The notes: generated from the sequence alone by a model not told the origin. 35,526 bases of DNA from Rhodoplanes roseus (GCF_003258865.1 NZ_NPEX01000033.1:1-35526), one strand, 5' to 3'. Positions 7,650 to 15,595 are shown, counted from the stretch's first letter. A program made the numbers and translations.

Positions 7650-8312
7650 ATGTCCACCATCCTCTACGCCCGCGTCTCCACCGCCGAGCAGACCCTCGAC
7701 CATCAGCGGACCCACGCCGAGGCGTCCGGGTTCAAGATCGACGAGGTCGTCGCCGATCACGGCGTTTCCGGCATCAGCACCCGGCTCCGCGACCGTCCGC
7801 AGGGGCGGCGGCTGTTCGACATGCTCCGCGCCGGTGACGTGCTGGTCGTGCGCTGGGTGGACCGCCTCGGGCGCAACTATTCGGACGTCTGCGACACCAT
7901 CCGCGAGTTCATGCGCCGCGGCGTTGTCATCCGCACCGTCATCAACAACCTGACGTTCGACGGCGCCACCAAGGACCCGATGCAGCAGGCCGTCCGGGAC
8001 GCGCTGATCGCCTTCATGGCGGCAACCGCACAGGCCAACGCCGAGGCGATCAAGGAAGCCCAGCGGGCCGGGATCGAGGTGGCGAAGGGCCGGGAGGACC
8101 ACCGCTACCTCGGCCGGAAGCCCAGTTACACCCGCGAGCAGTTCGCCGAGGTCCGAGGTCTGCTCGGTCAGGGCACTGAGATCACGCGGATCTCCAAGAC
8201 CACCGGCCTAAGCCGACAGACGGTCTACCGGATCAAGAACGACCCTACGGAAGCGGAGGCGGCTCTGATTGTGTGGGAGGGCAGGGGGAAGGCGGACCTC
8301 GGAGTGCAGTGA
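7650..8312 (+). CDS. serine recombinase (resolvase/invertase family)
   Basis: A 220-residue small serine recombinase. The catalytic Ser10 sits in ILYARVSTAEQ. The conserved VVRWVDRLGRN segment carries the active-site arginines. A long alpha-E helix region spans about residues 100-140, and the C-terminus holds a helix-turn-helix (EITRISKTTGLSRQTVYRIK). The ATG at 7650 is chosen because homology begins there; the frame is open further upstream but crosses the repeat cluster. It probably catalyses resolution or inversion on sites near its own gene, since the repeat cluster directly precedes it. Only one cluster is visible in the window, so the partner site is unknown. Confidence 0.93.
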   Translation: MSTILYARVSTAEQTLDHQRTHAEASGFKIDEVVADHGVSGISTRLRDRPQGRRLFDMLRAGDVLVVRWVDRLGRNYSDVCDTIREFMRRGVVIRTVINNLTFDGATKDPMQQAVRDALIAFMAATAQANAEAIKEAQRAGIEVAKGREDHRYLGRKPSYTREQFAEVRGLLGQGTEITRISKTTGLSRQTVYRIKNDPTEAEAALIVWEGRGKADLGVQ

Positions 8313-8733
8313 TTGGACAGTCGGCGGCCGAGATGTTTTCCAGGCGGTCCGAGCCCATCTGTCTTATTTGCCGCTTCACCCTGTCTGCAGAAACAGCACC
8401 GCCCAGCGTGAAGCAGCGTACCGAAGGCGTGATGCCCCTCGTGGCGGGGTTCTGTAGAGGAGCCCACTTTGCCGTTTTCCCGTCCGGCAACACATGCTGG
8501 AGAGCTGCGGCGGGAAGCATCGCCGAGCATGCTCCCCACCAGATGGTGCCGAAAAGGGTCACCGCGCCTTCCTGCTTCTGGCCTTTTTCTTTGGGAGGCA
8601 AGCGACCTTGATCGCCGCAAAGACGATGATGGGCGGATGATCGCCAACCGCAGTTATCGAGGTTATGAAGTTGAATATGTAATCGGTAATTGTATGCATT
8701 ACAGTATCCTTTGTTAAAAGCATTTGTTAGCAA
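8245..8733 (-). CDS. unrecognised open frame in an otherwise gene-free stretch
   Basis: Between the recombinase and the integrase (8313-8885) the only sizeable frame is this 162-codon one on the minus strand, which overlaps the recombinase 3' end. Its middle (FGTIWWGACSAMLPAAALQ, then KWAPLQNPATRGITPS) has a protein-like balance of residues, but I recognise no family. The ends look random. A plus-strand frame (8273-8611) covers the same DNA. It may be a degraded gene. I give it low weight. Confidence 0.25.
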   Translation of the reverse strand: MLTNAFNKGYCNAYNYRLHIQLHNLDNCGWRSSAHHRLCGDQGRLPPKEKGQKQEGAVTLFGTIWWGACSAMLPAAALQHVLPDGKTAKWAPLQNPATRGITPSVRCFTLGGAVSADRVKRQIRQMGSDRLENISAADCPITALRGPPSPCPPTQSEPPPLP

Positions 8734-8885
8734 TGTAAGTTCAGAACTAGAAGCAAAAACAGTCGCTTGGTGGCGACTGACTAGGTATGCGCCGCGCGGC
8801 GGCGGGCCGTCAAGAAATTTTTGTGTGCGGTCACAGCGCGTATTAAAATGGTTTTACATGAGGCGTCAGGATGATCGCAATAAGG

Positions 8886-10172
8886 TCATCCGCGGGGCAG
8901 CCTCACTGCCTCGACGCACTTCCGCTTGAGGTCGACCAGTTCCGCATCCGAGTAGGTCCGCAGCATCTGCGCGGCGCCCTTCTCGTCCCAGCCCATCACC
9001 TTGAAGATCACGTTGGGTGGCTGGCCGGACGCCTCTGCCTTGGTCGCGAACCAGCGCCGGAACGAATGGAAATTGACCTTCGACCGGCGAGCGCCGGGGC
9101 GGTGATCGTCGACACCGAGACCGCGGCGGTAGGTGTAGAAGCGCTTCGACACCGCCATGGTGCGGTTGCCGTCCAATCCCTCGGGGAAGTCCGGGAAGAT
9201 GTAGCCGTCATCCGACCGGCCCTTGGTCCGCCGCGCCACGATCTTCCGTAGGGCCGAGTGGATCGGCACCTTGCGGACCGCGGCGTCCGTCTTTCCCTTC
9301 CAGACGCTGAAGCAGTCGTTGCGGCAGTCCTTGACGCGAAGTCGGCCGATCTCGTCGATGCGCATCCCCGACAGCGCCGCGATCTTCATCACGTCCGCCA
9401 GATCGAGGTCGGGGTCGCCCCTGAGCAAGGTGCTCATCTCCTCATCGGTGAAGGCGCGTTCGGGGCCGAGTGGCCCGTCCGGGTCGATGCGGTTGCGCTT
9501 CAGCTTCGGAAGCGACTTGCCCAGCCACGGATTGCCCTTGATGCCGCGGTTGTTGCCCAGCCACTTCCAGTACTGGCGCAGCAAGGAGAGCTTCTTGTTC
9601 GCGGTCTTCCACGGCATGCTCCGGTTCACCAGCGCCTCGTCCCGGAAGTCCGCCGCCACCCGGTCGTCCACCGTCTCGAGGAACATGCGGCGTCGATTCT
9701 CGGAGCACCAATCTGCGAACTGCTGCAGCGTCTGCCGCGCTTCCTGCTTGGTCTTGTCGTTGTAGGTCGTGGCGTTCAGCCAGCGGTCGAGGAAGGCGTC
9801 CAGCGGCGTCGCCTTGCCGGTGGCGAGGTCCAGGAAGGCCTGCGCCTTGTCGGCGGGCGCCTCGTCGTCATGGTCGTGGAGGGAGGGGCGACGGATCGCC
9901 ATGTCGATCGCCTCGGCCCGCTCGACAATCCGATCCAACAGGACCTCGCGCTCGTCCTCGTCGTCCGCCCTGGTGATGTGCTCCCGCCATTCCAGTGCTT
10001 CCTGGATGACCGGGTCCCCCTGATCGCCCTTCGGCCTGCCGGCGGCGGTGACCTCCGCCTTGAGGTCCTTGACCACACCCCATCGAGCCGCCCGCGCGAT
10101 GTCCAAGTTCGTCGTCTGCAGCGAGCGGACCAGCCGCTTCTTGCCGAGCACACCACGCAACGTCCGCGGCAC
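8886..10172 (-). CDS. tyrosine recombinase / phage-type integrase of the element
   Basis: A site-specific tyrosine integrase of at least 428 residues. The catalytic residues are visible: Arg271 in ALSGMRIDEIGRL, a lysine in WKGKTDAAVRKVP, His369 and Arg372 in FHSFRRWF, Trp/Gly in VMGWDEKG, and the nucleophile Tyr407 in LRTYSDAEL. Core-binding SAM-like helices occupy about residues 110-210. The only ordinary start is GTG at 10172, but the frame continues upstream with typical integrase N-terminal sequence (YLTQPRGDGTTWYATVEVP) and no ATG, GTG or TTG before a TAG. A CTG at 10218-10220 or an upstream frameshift must account for it. The gene lies about 195 bases from the right attachment-like repeat. 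Confidence 0.92.
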   Translation of the reverse strand: MPRTLRGVLGKKRLVRSLQTTNLDIARAARWGVVKDLKAEVTAAGRPKGDQGDPVIQEALEWREHITRADDEDEREVLLDRIVERAEAIDMAIRRPSLHDHDDEAPADKAQAFLDLATGKATPLDAFLDRWLNATTYNDKTKQEARQTLQQFADWCSENRRRMFLETVDDRVAADFRDEALVNRSMPWKTANKKLSLLRQYWKWLGNNRGIKGNPWLGKSLPKLKRNRIDPDGPLGPERAFTDEEMSTLLRGDPDLDLADVMKIAALSGMRIDEIGRLRVKDCRNDCFSVWKGKTDAAVRKVPIHSALRKIVARRTKGRSDDGYIFPDFPEGLDGNRTMAVSKRFYTYRRGLGVDDHRPGARRSKVNFHSFRRWFATKAEASGQPPNVIFKVMGWDEKGAAQMLRTYSDAELVDLKRKCVEAVRLPRG

Positions 10173-10269
10173 CTCGACGGTGGCGTACCACGTTGTCCCG
10201 TCGCCCCGCGGCTGTGTCAGGTAGCGGTAGTCGCCGCGACCGCTCGTCGCCCCGGTCTCGATCCCATGC

Positions 10270-10292
10270 CCCTAACGCTGCCCCCAACGCTC
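10270..10292 (+). repeat. internal 23-bp direct repeat, right copy (integrase arm-site candidate)
   Basis: Exact copy of 3716-3738 in the same orientation. It is followed by one more CCCCTAACGCT unit at 10295-10305, giving three tandem units just upstream of the integrase gene. That is where arm-type sites, which can also repress integrase transcription, are usually found. Confidence 0.55.
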
Positions 10293-10365
10293 TGCCCCTA
10301 ACGCTTAGGCCAAGAAGTGGCCGAATGCCAGTCTTTTCTGGGGTTCATGGGTCAACGGGGGAGGG

Positions 10366-10383
10366 TCCCACTCCCTCCGCCAG
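10366..10383 (+). repeat. right attachment-like site (putative attR core)
   Basis: TCCCACTCCCTCCGCCAG matches 3635-3652 exactly and in the same orientation. The stretch 10293-10550 around it has no gene. Unlike the left copy, the T-arm part of the tRNA is missing, so only the 18-base core is shared. An element of about 6.7 kb is delimited. Confidence 0.7.
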
Positions 10384-10550
10384 CAGACAAGATAACGCAT
10401 TGGATCATAAAGATTTTTTGATTGGTGTGCGGCCGTGCCCATACCGCTACCCATATTTGGCTCGGCGCAGGTGGACGTCGTCACTGATCGCCTTGGCGCC
10501 GTGCAATGCCGCTCCCCTGGACAAAACGAGGCGCGAATGAGGCATCGTTA

Positions 10551-12233
10551 GCCTCAGAGCCTGAAAACGATTCGATATCTCTCGAGTCGATGACGGACAG
10601 GGTGAGCTCGCCCTCGGCGGGAAGTGCGTGCCGGGCGGTTGTTGTGCTGGCCGTGGCGAGGCGCGGGCTGGCGGGGGTTGCTGCCGGGGTCTGAGGTCGA
10701 GGTGTCCCGACCGCGGCGGCGGCTGTCGGCTCACGCGCCGATCAGGCGCCGATCACGCGCCGATCAGGCGCCAGGAACAGACCATGTTGTGGGTCAGGGC
10801 GTGCCACAGGGCGATGGTCCTGACCTTGTCGAGGCCGCGCACGAGGAACCGGGTCAGCCCGCGATTGCGGGCCTGGGCATTGGCGCATTCCGCCGTGGCG
10901 GCGCGCTCCTTGTAGATAGTCTTGGCGGCGTCGCTCTTCATGCGCTCTCGCCAGGCGGCGACGCCGGGCGGATCGTCGGGGAGCGGAACATGGCGGTCAC
11001 GCCCCGGATCGCGCGGCGTCGGCACCGGCACGAAGGTCTCGACCCCGTCCCTGGCCAGAGCCTCGATGTCGTCGAGCTTGGCGAAGCCGCCGTCGGCGAG
11101 ATGCTGGCGCGGTCGCCGGCCGTAGTGCGCGGCCAGTTGGTCGTTCATCGGCGCCATCTTGCCCATGTCGGAGCCGATCGGGTCGACCGACACGCCGGCG
11201 ATGGCGCCGCTGGTGGTGTCGCTGGCGAATTGCACGTTGAAGGCCGGCCGGAAGCCGCCGTCGGCCATCTTCATGACCCGCGCCTCGGCGTCGGTGGTCG
11301 AGGCGCGGGGCTCCGGCTCGGGCTTTTTGCGGGCTTGTGCGGCCGCCGGCTTCGGCTTGCGGGCGTCGCGCTCGGCCTGCCGGCGCACCTTGTCCTGCTG
11401 GCGCGCCTTCAGCTCCGCCGTCGCCGCCAGCGCCGCACGAACCCGTCGCTCGCGTTCCTTCGCGGCGCGCTGCCGCGCCGCCGCCTGCCGCCGGCTGCCT
11501 GCCGCCGGATCGGCGTCGAGCTCCGCCCGCAGGTCGCGCACGGCCTGCTCGGCCCCCCGCAGGCAGTCCTCCAGGGTCGAATGACGACGGAACGACGCCG
11601 CCCCTGCCGCCGCCCGCACCCGCACGCCGTCCTGCGCCACCCGGTCGAGGCTCGCCACCCCGGCCCGCACCAGCGCCGCGAAGCTGTCCACCAGAAGCCG
11701 CTCCAGCACCGCCCCCTGCGCCACCCGGAAGTCCACCAGCGTCTTGGCGTTGGTCCCCACCCCGCCGCACAGCCACTGGAACGCCACGTGCTCCCCGCAC
11801 AGCCGCGCCACCTCGCGGGCGCTGCCGATCCCCTCCACGGTCGCGTAAAGCCACAGCGCCATCAGGATGCGCGGGTCCGCGGGCGGGTGCCCCGCACGAC
11901 CCTCCACCGCCTTGATGGTCGCGTGCAGGGCCGACAAGTCGAGCCCATCCACGAACTCCCACACCAGCCGGACCCGATGATCCTCCGGCACCAGCTCGTC
12001 GAGGCTCAGCGGCCGCCATTCCACTTGGCTGCGCTCCGCAAGCCGAAGCCGCGGCGCCCCACCCCCGGCCCGCGCCGGCGCCCCTTGCTCCGGCAAAGCT
12101 CCGAACAGCCCGTCCCGATCACAAGATCCCATCGCCGCATGCTCCGAGAATCAAACGCGACGATTCTTCGCACGCGACGACAGCCCGATCCTCCCAAATC
12201 GAGGAGGGTCGAAAGATTCTCAGGCTCTCAGCC
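10551..12233 (-). mobile_element. IS1182-family insertion sequence (complete)
   Basis: Imperfect terminal inverted repeats of roughly 30 bases bound one transposase gene. The left end begins GCCTCAGAGCCTGAAAA at 10551. The right end, read on the minus strand from 12233, begins GGCTGAGAGCCTGAGAA. The strict core GAGCCTGA lies at 10557-10564 and 12220-12227, and a second matching block (TTCGA, then CTCGA) lies further in. No target duplication is clear. The right end abuts a gene remnant. Confidence 0.8.
10753..12132 (-). CDS. IS1182-family transposase
   Basis: A 459-residue DDE transposase. The N-terminal DUF772-like domain spans about residues 40-140 (PLSLDELVPEDHRVRLVWEF, DPRILMALWLYATVEGIGSAREV, FQWLCGG). 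A long alanine- and arginine-rich helical insert covers about 190-285. The C-terminal catalytic domain has the segments ADGGFRPAFNVQFA, GVSVDPIGSDMGKM, HLADGGFAKLDDIEAL and, near the end, ATAECANAQARNRGLTRFLVRG. Length and domain order are those of full IS1182 transposases, and I see no stop or frameshift. It mobilises the element at 10551-12233. Confidence 0.93.
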   Translation of the reverse strand: MGSCDRDGLFGALPEQGAPARAGGGAPRLRLAERSQVEWRPLSLDELVPEDHRVRLVWEFVDGLDLSALHATIKAVEGRAGHPPADPRILMALWLYATVEGIGSAREVARLCGEHVAFQWLCGGVGTNAKTLVDFRVAQGAVLERLLVDSFAALVRAGVASLDRVAQDGVRVRAAAGAASFRRHSTLEDCLRGAEQAVRDLRAELDADPAAGSRRQAAARQRAAKERERRVRAALAATAELKARQQDKVRRQAERDARKPKPAAAQARKKPEPEPRASTTDAEARVMKMADGGFRPAFNVQFASDTTSGAIAGVSVDPIGSDMGKMAPMNDQLAAHYGRRPRQHLADGGFAKLDDIEALARDGVETFVPVPTPRDPGRDRHVPLPDDPPGVAAWRERMKSDAAKTIYKERAATAECANAQARNRGLTRFLVRGLDKVRTIALWHALTHNMVCSWRLIGA

Positions 12234-12570
12234 CATCGTCGCCGGCAGCGGCGCGCATTGGCCGAGCAGCGCCGCCACGTTCGAGAAGCCGGGCCTGTTC
12301 GAGAAGGACTTGATCATCGAGATCACCGGGCAGGAGGGACGTCGTTTCTGGGGTGTGAGCAAGCTGTCCAGCGGCGCCGAATCCACCAACGAGCCGTTCA
12401 TCGGCGCGTTTGCGGGTCGCGACGGCAAGAAGCTGGTCATGGCCGATACGGACGGCTACTTCACAGCCGAGCTCGTCGACGCCGACACGCTGTCGTTCTG
12501 CTACGCCCACGCTGGCGGCAAGACGGCGTCGAGCGTGGTGAGCTGCAACGAGGTGAAGCGCGCGCGCTGA
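12234..12570 (+). pseudogene. 3' remnant of a chromosomal gene (unknown, secreted-protein-like)
   Basis: A coding-quality segment of about 112 codons running directly out of the IS1182 right end. It includes GLFEKDLIIEITGQEGRRFWG, ESTNEPFIGAFAGRDGKK and LSFCYAHAGGKTASSVVSC. It ends at a normal stop at 12568-12570. It has no start, signal peptide or upstream part; the IS lies where those should be, and nothing matching remains left of the IS. It is therefore a gene cut by IS insertion plus deletion. I do not recognise the family with certainty. The fold looks beta-rich. Confidence 0.6.
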
Positions 12571-12760
12571 CGCCGGCCAGGCGGGGACCCAAGCCCGCAT
12601 CGGCGAATCCGCTGTCGGCGGAGCTGGCGCAGATGAAGCGGGAGAACGCGCGGCTCGCCCGGAAGCTGGCCCATGCCGAGGCGATCATCGACATCCAAAA
12701 AAAGTTGCGGCCCTGGTGGGGATTCCGCTGGCGACGCTGGACGGCGACGACGAGCCATGA
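12571..12760 (+). pseudogene. IS3-family orfA, 5'-truncated and frameshifted
   Basis: The frame up to 12704 encodes the typical orfA coiled coil (ARRGPKPASANPL, then LAQMKRENARLARKLAHAEAIIDIQKK). At a run of seven A residues (12697-12703) the conserved continuation, VAALVGIPLATLDGDDEP and stop, is found in the -1 frame and ends at TGA 12758-12760, overlapping the orfB ATG. Either one A was lost or this A-run is a slippery site. The N-terminal helix-turn-helix is absent. Confidence 0.7.
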
Positions 12761-13770
12761 TGGACGCGATCCTCGCCTCGGCGCCGACGCCCGGCCTGAC
12801 CGCCGGCGCCTGTGCGGCCCTGAACGTGCCGCGCGCCAGCGTCTACCGGCAGCGTTCCCGGCTGGCCGGGCCGCCGCCCGCACGGCCTCCCAGACCGAGC
12901 CCGGACCGCGCGCTGACGGTCGTGGAACGCAACACCGTGCGCGACCTTCTGCGGGCGCCGCGCTTCGTCGACCAGGCCCCCGCCGAGGTCTATGCCGGCC
13001 TGCTCGACGAGGGCGTCTACCACTGCTCGATCCGCACCATGTACCGCATCCTGGCCGCCGACCGGGAAGTCCGCGAGCGTCGTGATCAGCGGCGCCATCC
13101 GGTCTACGCGAAGCTGGAGCTGTTGGCACGCGCTCCCAACCAGGTGTGGTCGTGGGACATCACCAAGCTGATGGGGCCGGCCAAATGGTCGTACTTCTAT
13201 CTCTACGTGATCATCGACATCTTCAGCCGCAGGGTGGTCGGCTGGTGCGTCGCCGATCGTGAGAGCGCCACCCTGTTCAAGGCGCTGTTCGACGACGCCA
13301 TCGCCAAGCATCCGGCGCCGCCCGGGCAACTGACGCTGCACGCCGACCGGGGCGGTCCCATGCGGGCCAAGGCCACGGCGCTCCTGCTCGCCGATCTCGG
13401 CGTCACCCGATCCCACAGCCGCCCGCACACCTCGAACGACAATCCGTTCTCGGAAAGCCACTTCAAAACGATGAAGTACCAGCCGCAGTTCCCGCAGCGC
13501 TTCAGCTGCATCCAGGACGCCAAGACGTTCTGCCGCGGCTTCTTCGACTGGTACAACCAGGAGCATCACCACGCCGGCATCGGCCTGATGACGCCCGACC
13601 AGGTCCACTACGGTCAGGCCGACGACGTCCACGCCGCCCGCCAGAGCACCCTCGACGACGCCTTCACCAGAAACCCGGAACGCTTCGTTCGCAAGCAGCC
13701 CCGACCGCCCACAAAACCGACCGCAACCTGGATCAATCCACCGCCGAAAAGCGAAAACATCCAAGCCTAA
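12757..13770 (+). CDS. IS3-family transposase OrfB (DDE)
   Basis: A 337-residue integrase-like transposase. An N-terminal winged or helix-turn-helix region (GLTAGACAALNVPRASVYRQ) is followed by HTH_21-like helices (EVYAGLLDEGVYHCSIRTMY). The rve catalytic core holds the first Asp in VWSWDITKLMG, the second in LHADRGGPM and the Glu in DNPFSESHFKTMKYQ. The C-terminal tail includes HHHAGIGLMTPDQVHYGQA. The start ATG overlaps the orfA stop (ATGA). The gene is full length, but because orfA is truncated the element is probably no longer autonomous. Confidence 0.92.
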   Translation: MMDAILASAPTPGLTAGACAALNVPRASVYRQRSRLAGPPPARPPRPSPDRALTVVERNTVRDLLRAPRFVDQAPAEVYAGLLDEGVYHCSIRTMYRILAADREVRERRDQRRHPVYAKLELLARAPNQVWSWDITKLMGPAKWSYFYLYVIIDIFSRRVVGWCVADRESATLFKALFDDAIAKHPAPPGQLTLHADRGGPMRAKATALLLADLGVTRSHSRPHTSNDNPFSESHFKTMKYQPQFPQRFSCIQDAKTFCRGFFDWYNQEHHHAGIGLMTPDQVHYGQADDVHAARQSTLDDAFTRNPERFVRKQPRPPTKPTATWINPPPKSENIQA

Positions 13771-14162
13771 ATTCCACGTCGGACTGTCTCAGAATCGTTG
13801 ACACGTTCCGCGGCGCGACCGGCACCACCGTCTCGCGCGCCGCATGGACGCGGCACCAGTCGAGCCCTTCGAGCAGCGCCGAGAGCTGCGCCGCCGACAG
13901 CCGCACCACGCCGTCCTGCACGTGCGGCCAACGGAAGCGGCCGTCCTCCAACCGCTTCGCATACAGACATACGCCGGTGCCGTCCCAGAAGATCAGCTTC
14001 ACCCGGTCGGCCCGTTTGGCCCGGAAACACGTAGACGGTCCCGGAGAACGGATCGGCCCGCATCTCCTCGCGCACCAGCGCGGCGAGCCCCTCCGCCCCT
14101 TTGCGGAAGTCGACCGGCCGGGTCGCCACCATCACCCGCACCGCGCCCGTCGGGCCGATCAC
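13733..14162 (-). pseudogene. IS66-family TnpB (IS66 Orf2-like), frameshifted
   Basis: The N-terminal half reads MIGPTGAVRVMVATRPVDFRK and on to SGTVYVF, the classic TnpB start. An extra base near 14023 then breaks the frame. The correct continuation (RAKRADRVKLIFWDGTGVCLYAKRLEDGRF to LLEGLDWCRV) is in the next frame. That frame runs past the normal C-terminus into the IS3 right end before its stop at 13733. The start codon overlaps the tnpA stop, as usual in IS66. TnpB is an accessory protein of unknown mechanism, and this copy should be inactive. Confidence 0.85.
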
Positions 14163-14688
14163 GGCCGCGCCCTCAGCGCCCGAATCACCGCCGCAACCGT
14201 TCCGACCTCCGCACCGCGATCAATCCGAACGCTGACGCCATCGATCTCCAACGCGATTGTCCCGGCGACATCCGCGACCTTGCGGTTCCGCAGCGTCCGC
14301 CGACGCCGCGCCGCTGGGTCGGGCGACCGCGCATCGACGACGGCCGGAACGAACATCGGGGCCTCGACCGCCGGCGCACGCGCCACCGGCTGCCGCGCCA
14401 GTCGGCGCCACGTGAACAGTTGCTGCGGCATCAGTCCATGCCGGCGGGCGATCTCCGACACCACGGCGCCCGGCGCCAGCGTCTCCTCGACGATCCGCGC
14501 CTTGTCGTCCGCCGAAAACCGCCGCCGCCGGCCCGTTCCCGAGATCACCTCGATCCGGTGAACCGCCCCGTTGGGCTCGAGCATAGGGTCAAGATTAGAC
14601 ATGAGCCGATCTCCGATTCAGACCTCGATGATCGGCACACTCGGCCCTCGCACCCCCTCGCAGAAGGTGGGGCCAAAACGACGCTTAC
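13796..14688 (-). mobile_element. IS66-family element remnant (tnpA and tnpB only)
   Basis: The tnpA-tnpB order is normal. The outer end at 14675-14688 reads, on the minus strand, GTAAGCGTCGTTTT, the GTAAGC start typical of IS66 termini. The transposase gene tnpC and the other terminus are missing, and the IS3 element lies where tnpC should begin. The boundary with IS3 is approximate. Confidence 0.8.
14159..14602 (-). CDS. IS66-family TnpA (transposase-like HTH protein)
   Basis: A 147-residue accessory protein of IS66 elements. A helix-turn-helix of the transposase-8/IS3 OrfA type spans about residues 22-70 (RRRFSADDKARIVEETLAPGAVVSEIARRHGLMPQQLFTWRR). The basic C-terminal part ends in VRIDRGAEVGTVAAVIRAL. 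The ATG at 14602 is used because the family begins close to it. The stop overlaps the tnpB start by three bases. The gene is intact but stranded in a dead element. Confidence 0.88.
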   Translation of the reverse strand: MSNLDPMLEPNGAVHRIEVISGTGRRRRFSADDKARIVEETLAPGAVVSEIARRHGLMPQQLFTWRRLARQPVARAPAVEAPMFVPAVVDARSPDPAARRRRTLRNRKVADVAGTIALEIDGVSVRIDRGAEVGTVAAVIRALRARP

Positions 14689-15013
14689 GATACTCCAGCT
14701 GCGGATCGTGCAGCTGCGAGTACTGTTGGACGCAGACGCCTATTCCCTGTCACCCATCAAGGCCGATCGCGATCGTTCGAAACAGCGTTCACGATTCCCT
14801 GGACTAGATGATCAGAATGCTCTGGAACGGATCACGATGGCCTGGAAATGACGAGCACGAGGACCGCGACCACTCGATAGCCGAGCTGGATGAGTATACC
14901 GAACCCGTAACCACAATGCTCCTAATGGTTAACTCATGATACGGGGGCTCGTGGCGCCGTAAAAGTCTCCATGAGCACACAGTTGATCGGCCTCCAAATT
15001 TCTGCTTGCGTAA
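14689..15013. other. gene-free stretch between the IS66 end and the DUF411 gene
   Basis: About 325 bases with no frame I can defend. A plus-strand frame passes through (LQLRIVQLRVLLDADAY), but it has no start or motif. The sequence is less GC-rich than its surroundings and marks the border between the IS pile-up and the metal island. Confidence 0.5.
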
Positions 15014-15577
15014 TTACTCCGTAGTCGCCCCCCGGAATCGCCCGAAACTCCAGCTGTCCCTCGGCCCGACCAAGACAATGTCGTAGATTTCGGGAGTACT
15101 GTCTTCCATGCCGGGCGAACCGGCCGGCATCCCCGGGACCGCGAGGAGCCGCGCCTCTGGAGCCTCGGACAGCAGCCGTTTGACTGCAGCGGCCGGAACG
15201 TGCCCCTCGATCACGTAGCCTGAAATCTCGGCCGTGTGGCAGGACTGCAGATCGTCCGGAACGCCGAGCCTACGCTTGATGGCGATCATGTCGTCGGCGT
15301 CGACGACCCGGACCGCGATGCCGGCATCCTCGATGTGGCTCGCCCACTTCCTGCAACAACCGCACGCGCGGTCCTTGTAGACCTTGAGAACGGGGGTGCC
15401 CTGCGCGACGTAGATCCCGAGAGAGCCCATGGCCGTCACCGCGCCGAGGAGGACGAGCAATGTTCGACGGTTCAGCCTCGCAGACCTCGGCGAGCCCCGA
15501 GCCTGCTCGGGCGGATTGCGTTTCGCAGGCCGGGGCACAGAGGCGGACCGAAGTTTGCGCGGTGTCGTTGTCGGCAC
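15014..15577 (-). CDS. DUF411 family metal-associated exported protein
   Basis: A 187-residue protein. A basic stretch followed by NRRTLLVLLGAVTAMGSLGIYVA (about residues 36-59) looks like a Tat-type or membrane-anchoring signal. The DUF411 domain follows: LKVYKDRACGCCRKWASHIEDAG, then SCHTAEISGYVIEGHVPAAAVKRLL and LAVPGMPAGSPGME. The CGCC, the SCHT cysteine and histidine and the Met-rich GMP/GME motifs are likely metal (copper) ligands. The start is GTG 15577, supported by GGAGG five bases upstream. It lies 18 bases after the small YQGGP gene, so both probably share the sigma-F-like promoter at 15871-15897. DUF411 genes occur widely in copper and silver resistance clusters; the biochemical role is not settled. 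Confidence 0.9.
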   Translation of the reverse strand: MPTTTPRKLRSASVPRPAKRNPPEQARGSPRSARLNRRTLLVLLGAVTAMGSLGIYVAQGTPVLKVYKDRACGCCRKWASHIEDAGIAVRVVDADDMIAIKRRLGVPDDLQSCHTAEISGYVIEGHVPAAAVKRLLSEAPEARLLAVPGMPAGSPGMEDSTPEIYDIVLVGPRDSWSFGRFRGATTE

Positions 15578-15595
15578 GTCGACCTCCGGACAAGC

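Larger units (their letters stand above)
12571..13795 (+). mobile_element. IS3-family element lacking its left end
   Basis: The element consists of the C-terminal part of orfA (leucine-zipper region) followed by a full orfB. The helix-turn-helix half of orfA and the left inverted repeat are missing; the sequence passes straight from the remnant gene's stop into orfA. The right end lies just beyond the orfB stop at 13770, at or near the start of the IS66 remnant. The exact right terminal repeat could not be set because there is no left copy to compare. Confidence 0.75.

Noticed and set aside
10624-12233. Plus-strand open frame leading into the 12234-12570 remnant
   Set aside because: It is antisense to the IS1182 transposase. 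The continuity with the remnant is accidental.
14880-14935. Seventh sigma-F-like site from GTAACC near 14905
   Set aside because: It lacks the leading T and no CGAACT lies 15-16 bases away, and no gene follows on that strand.
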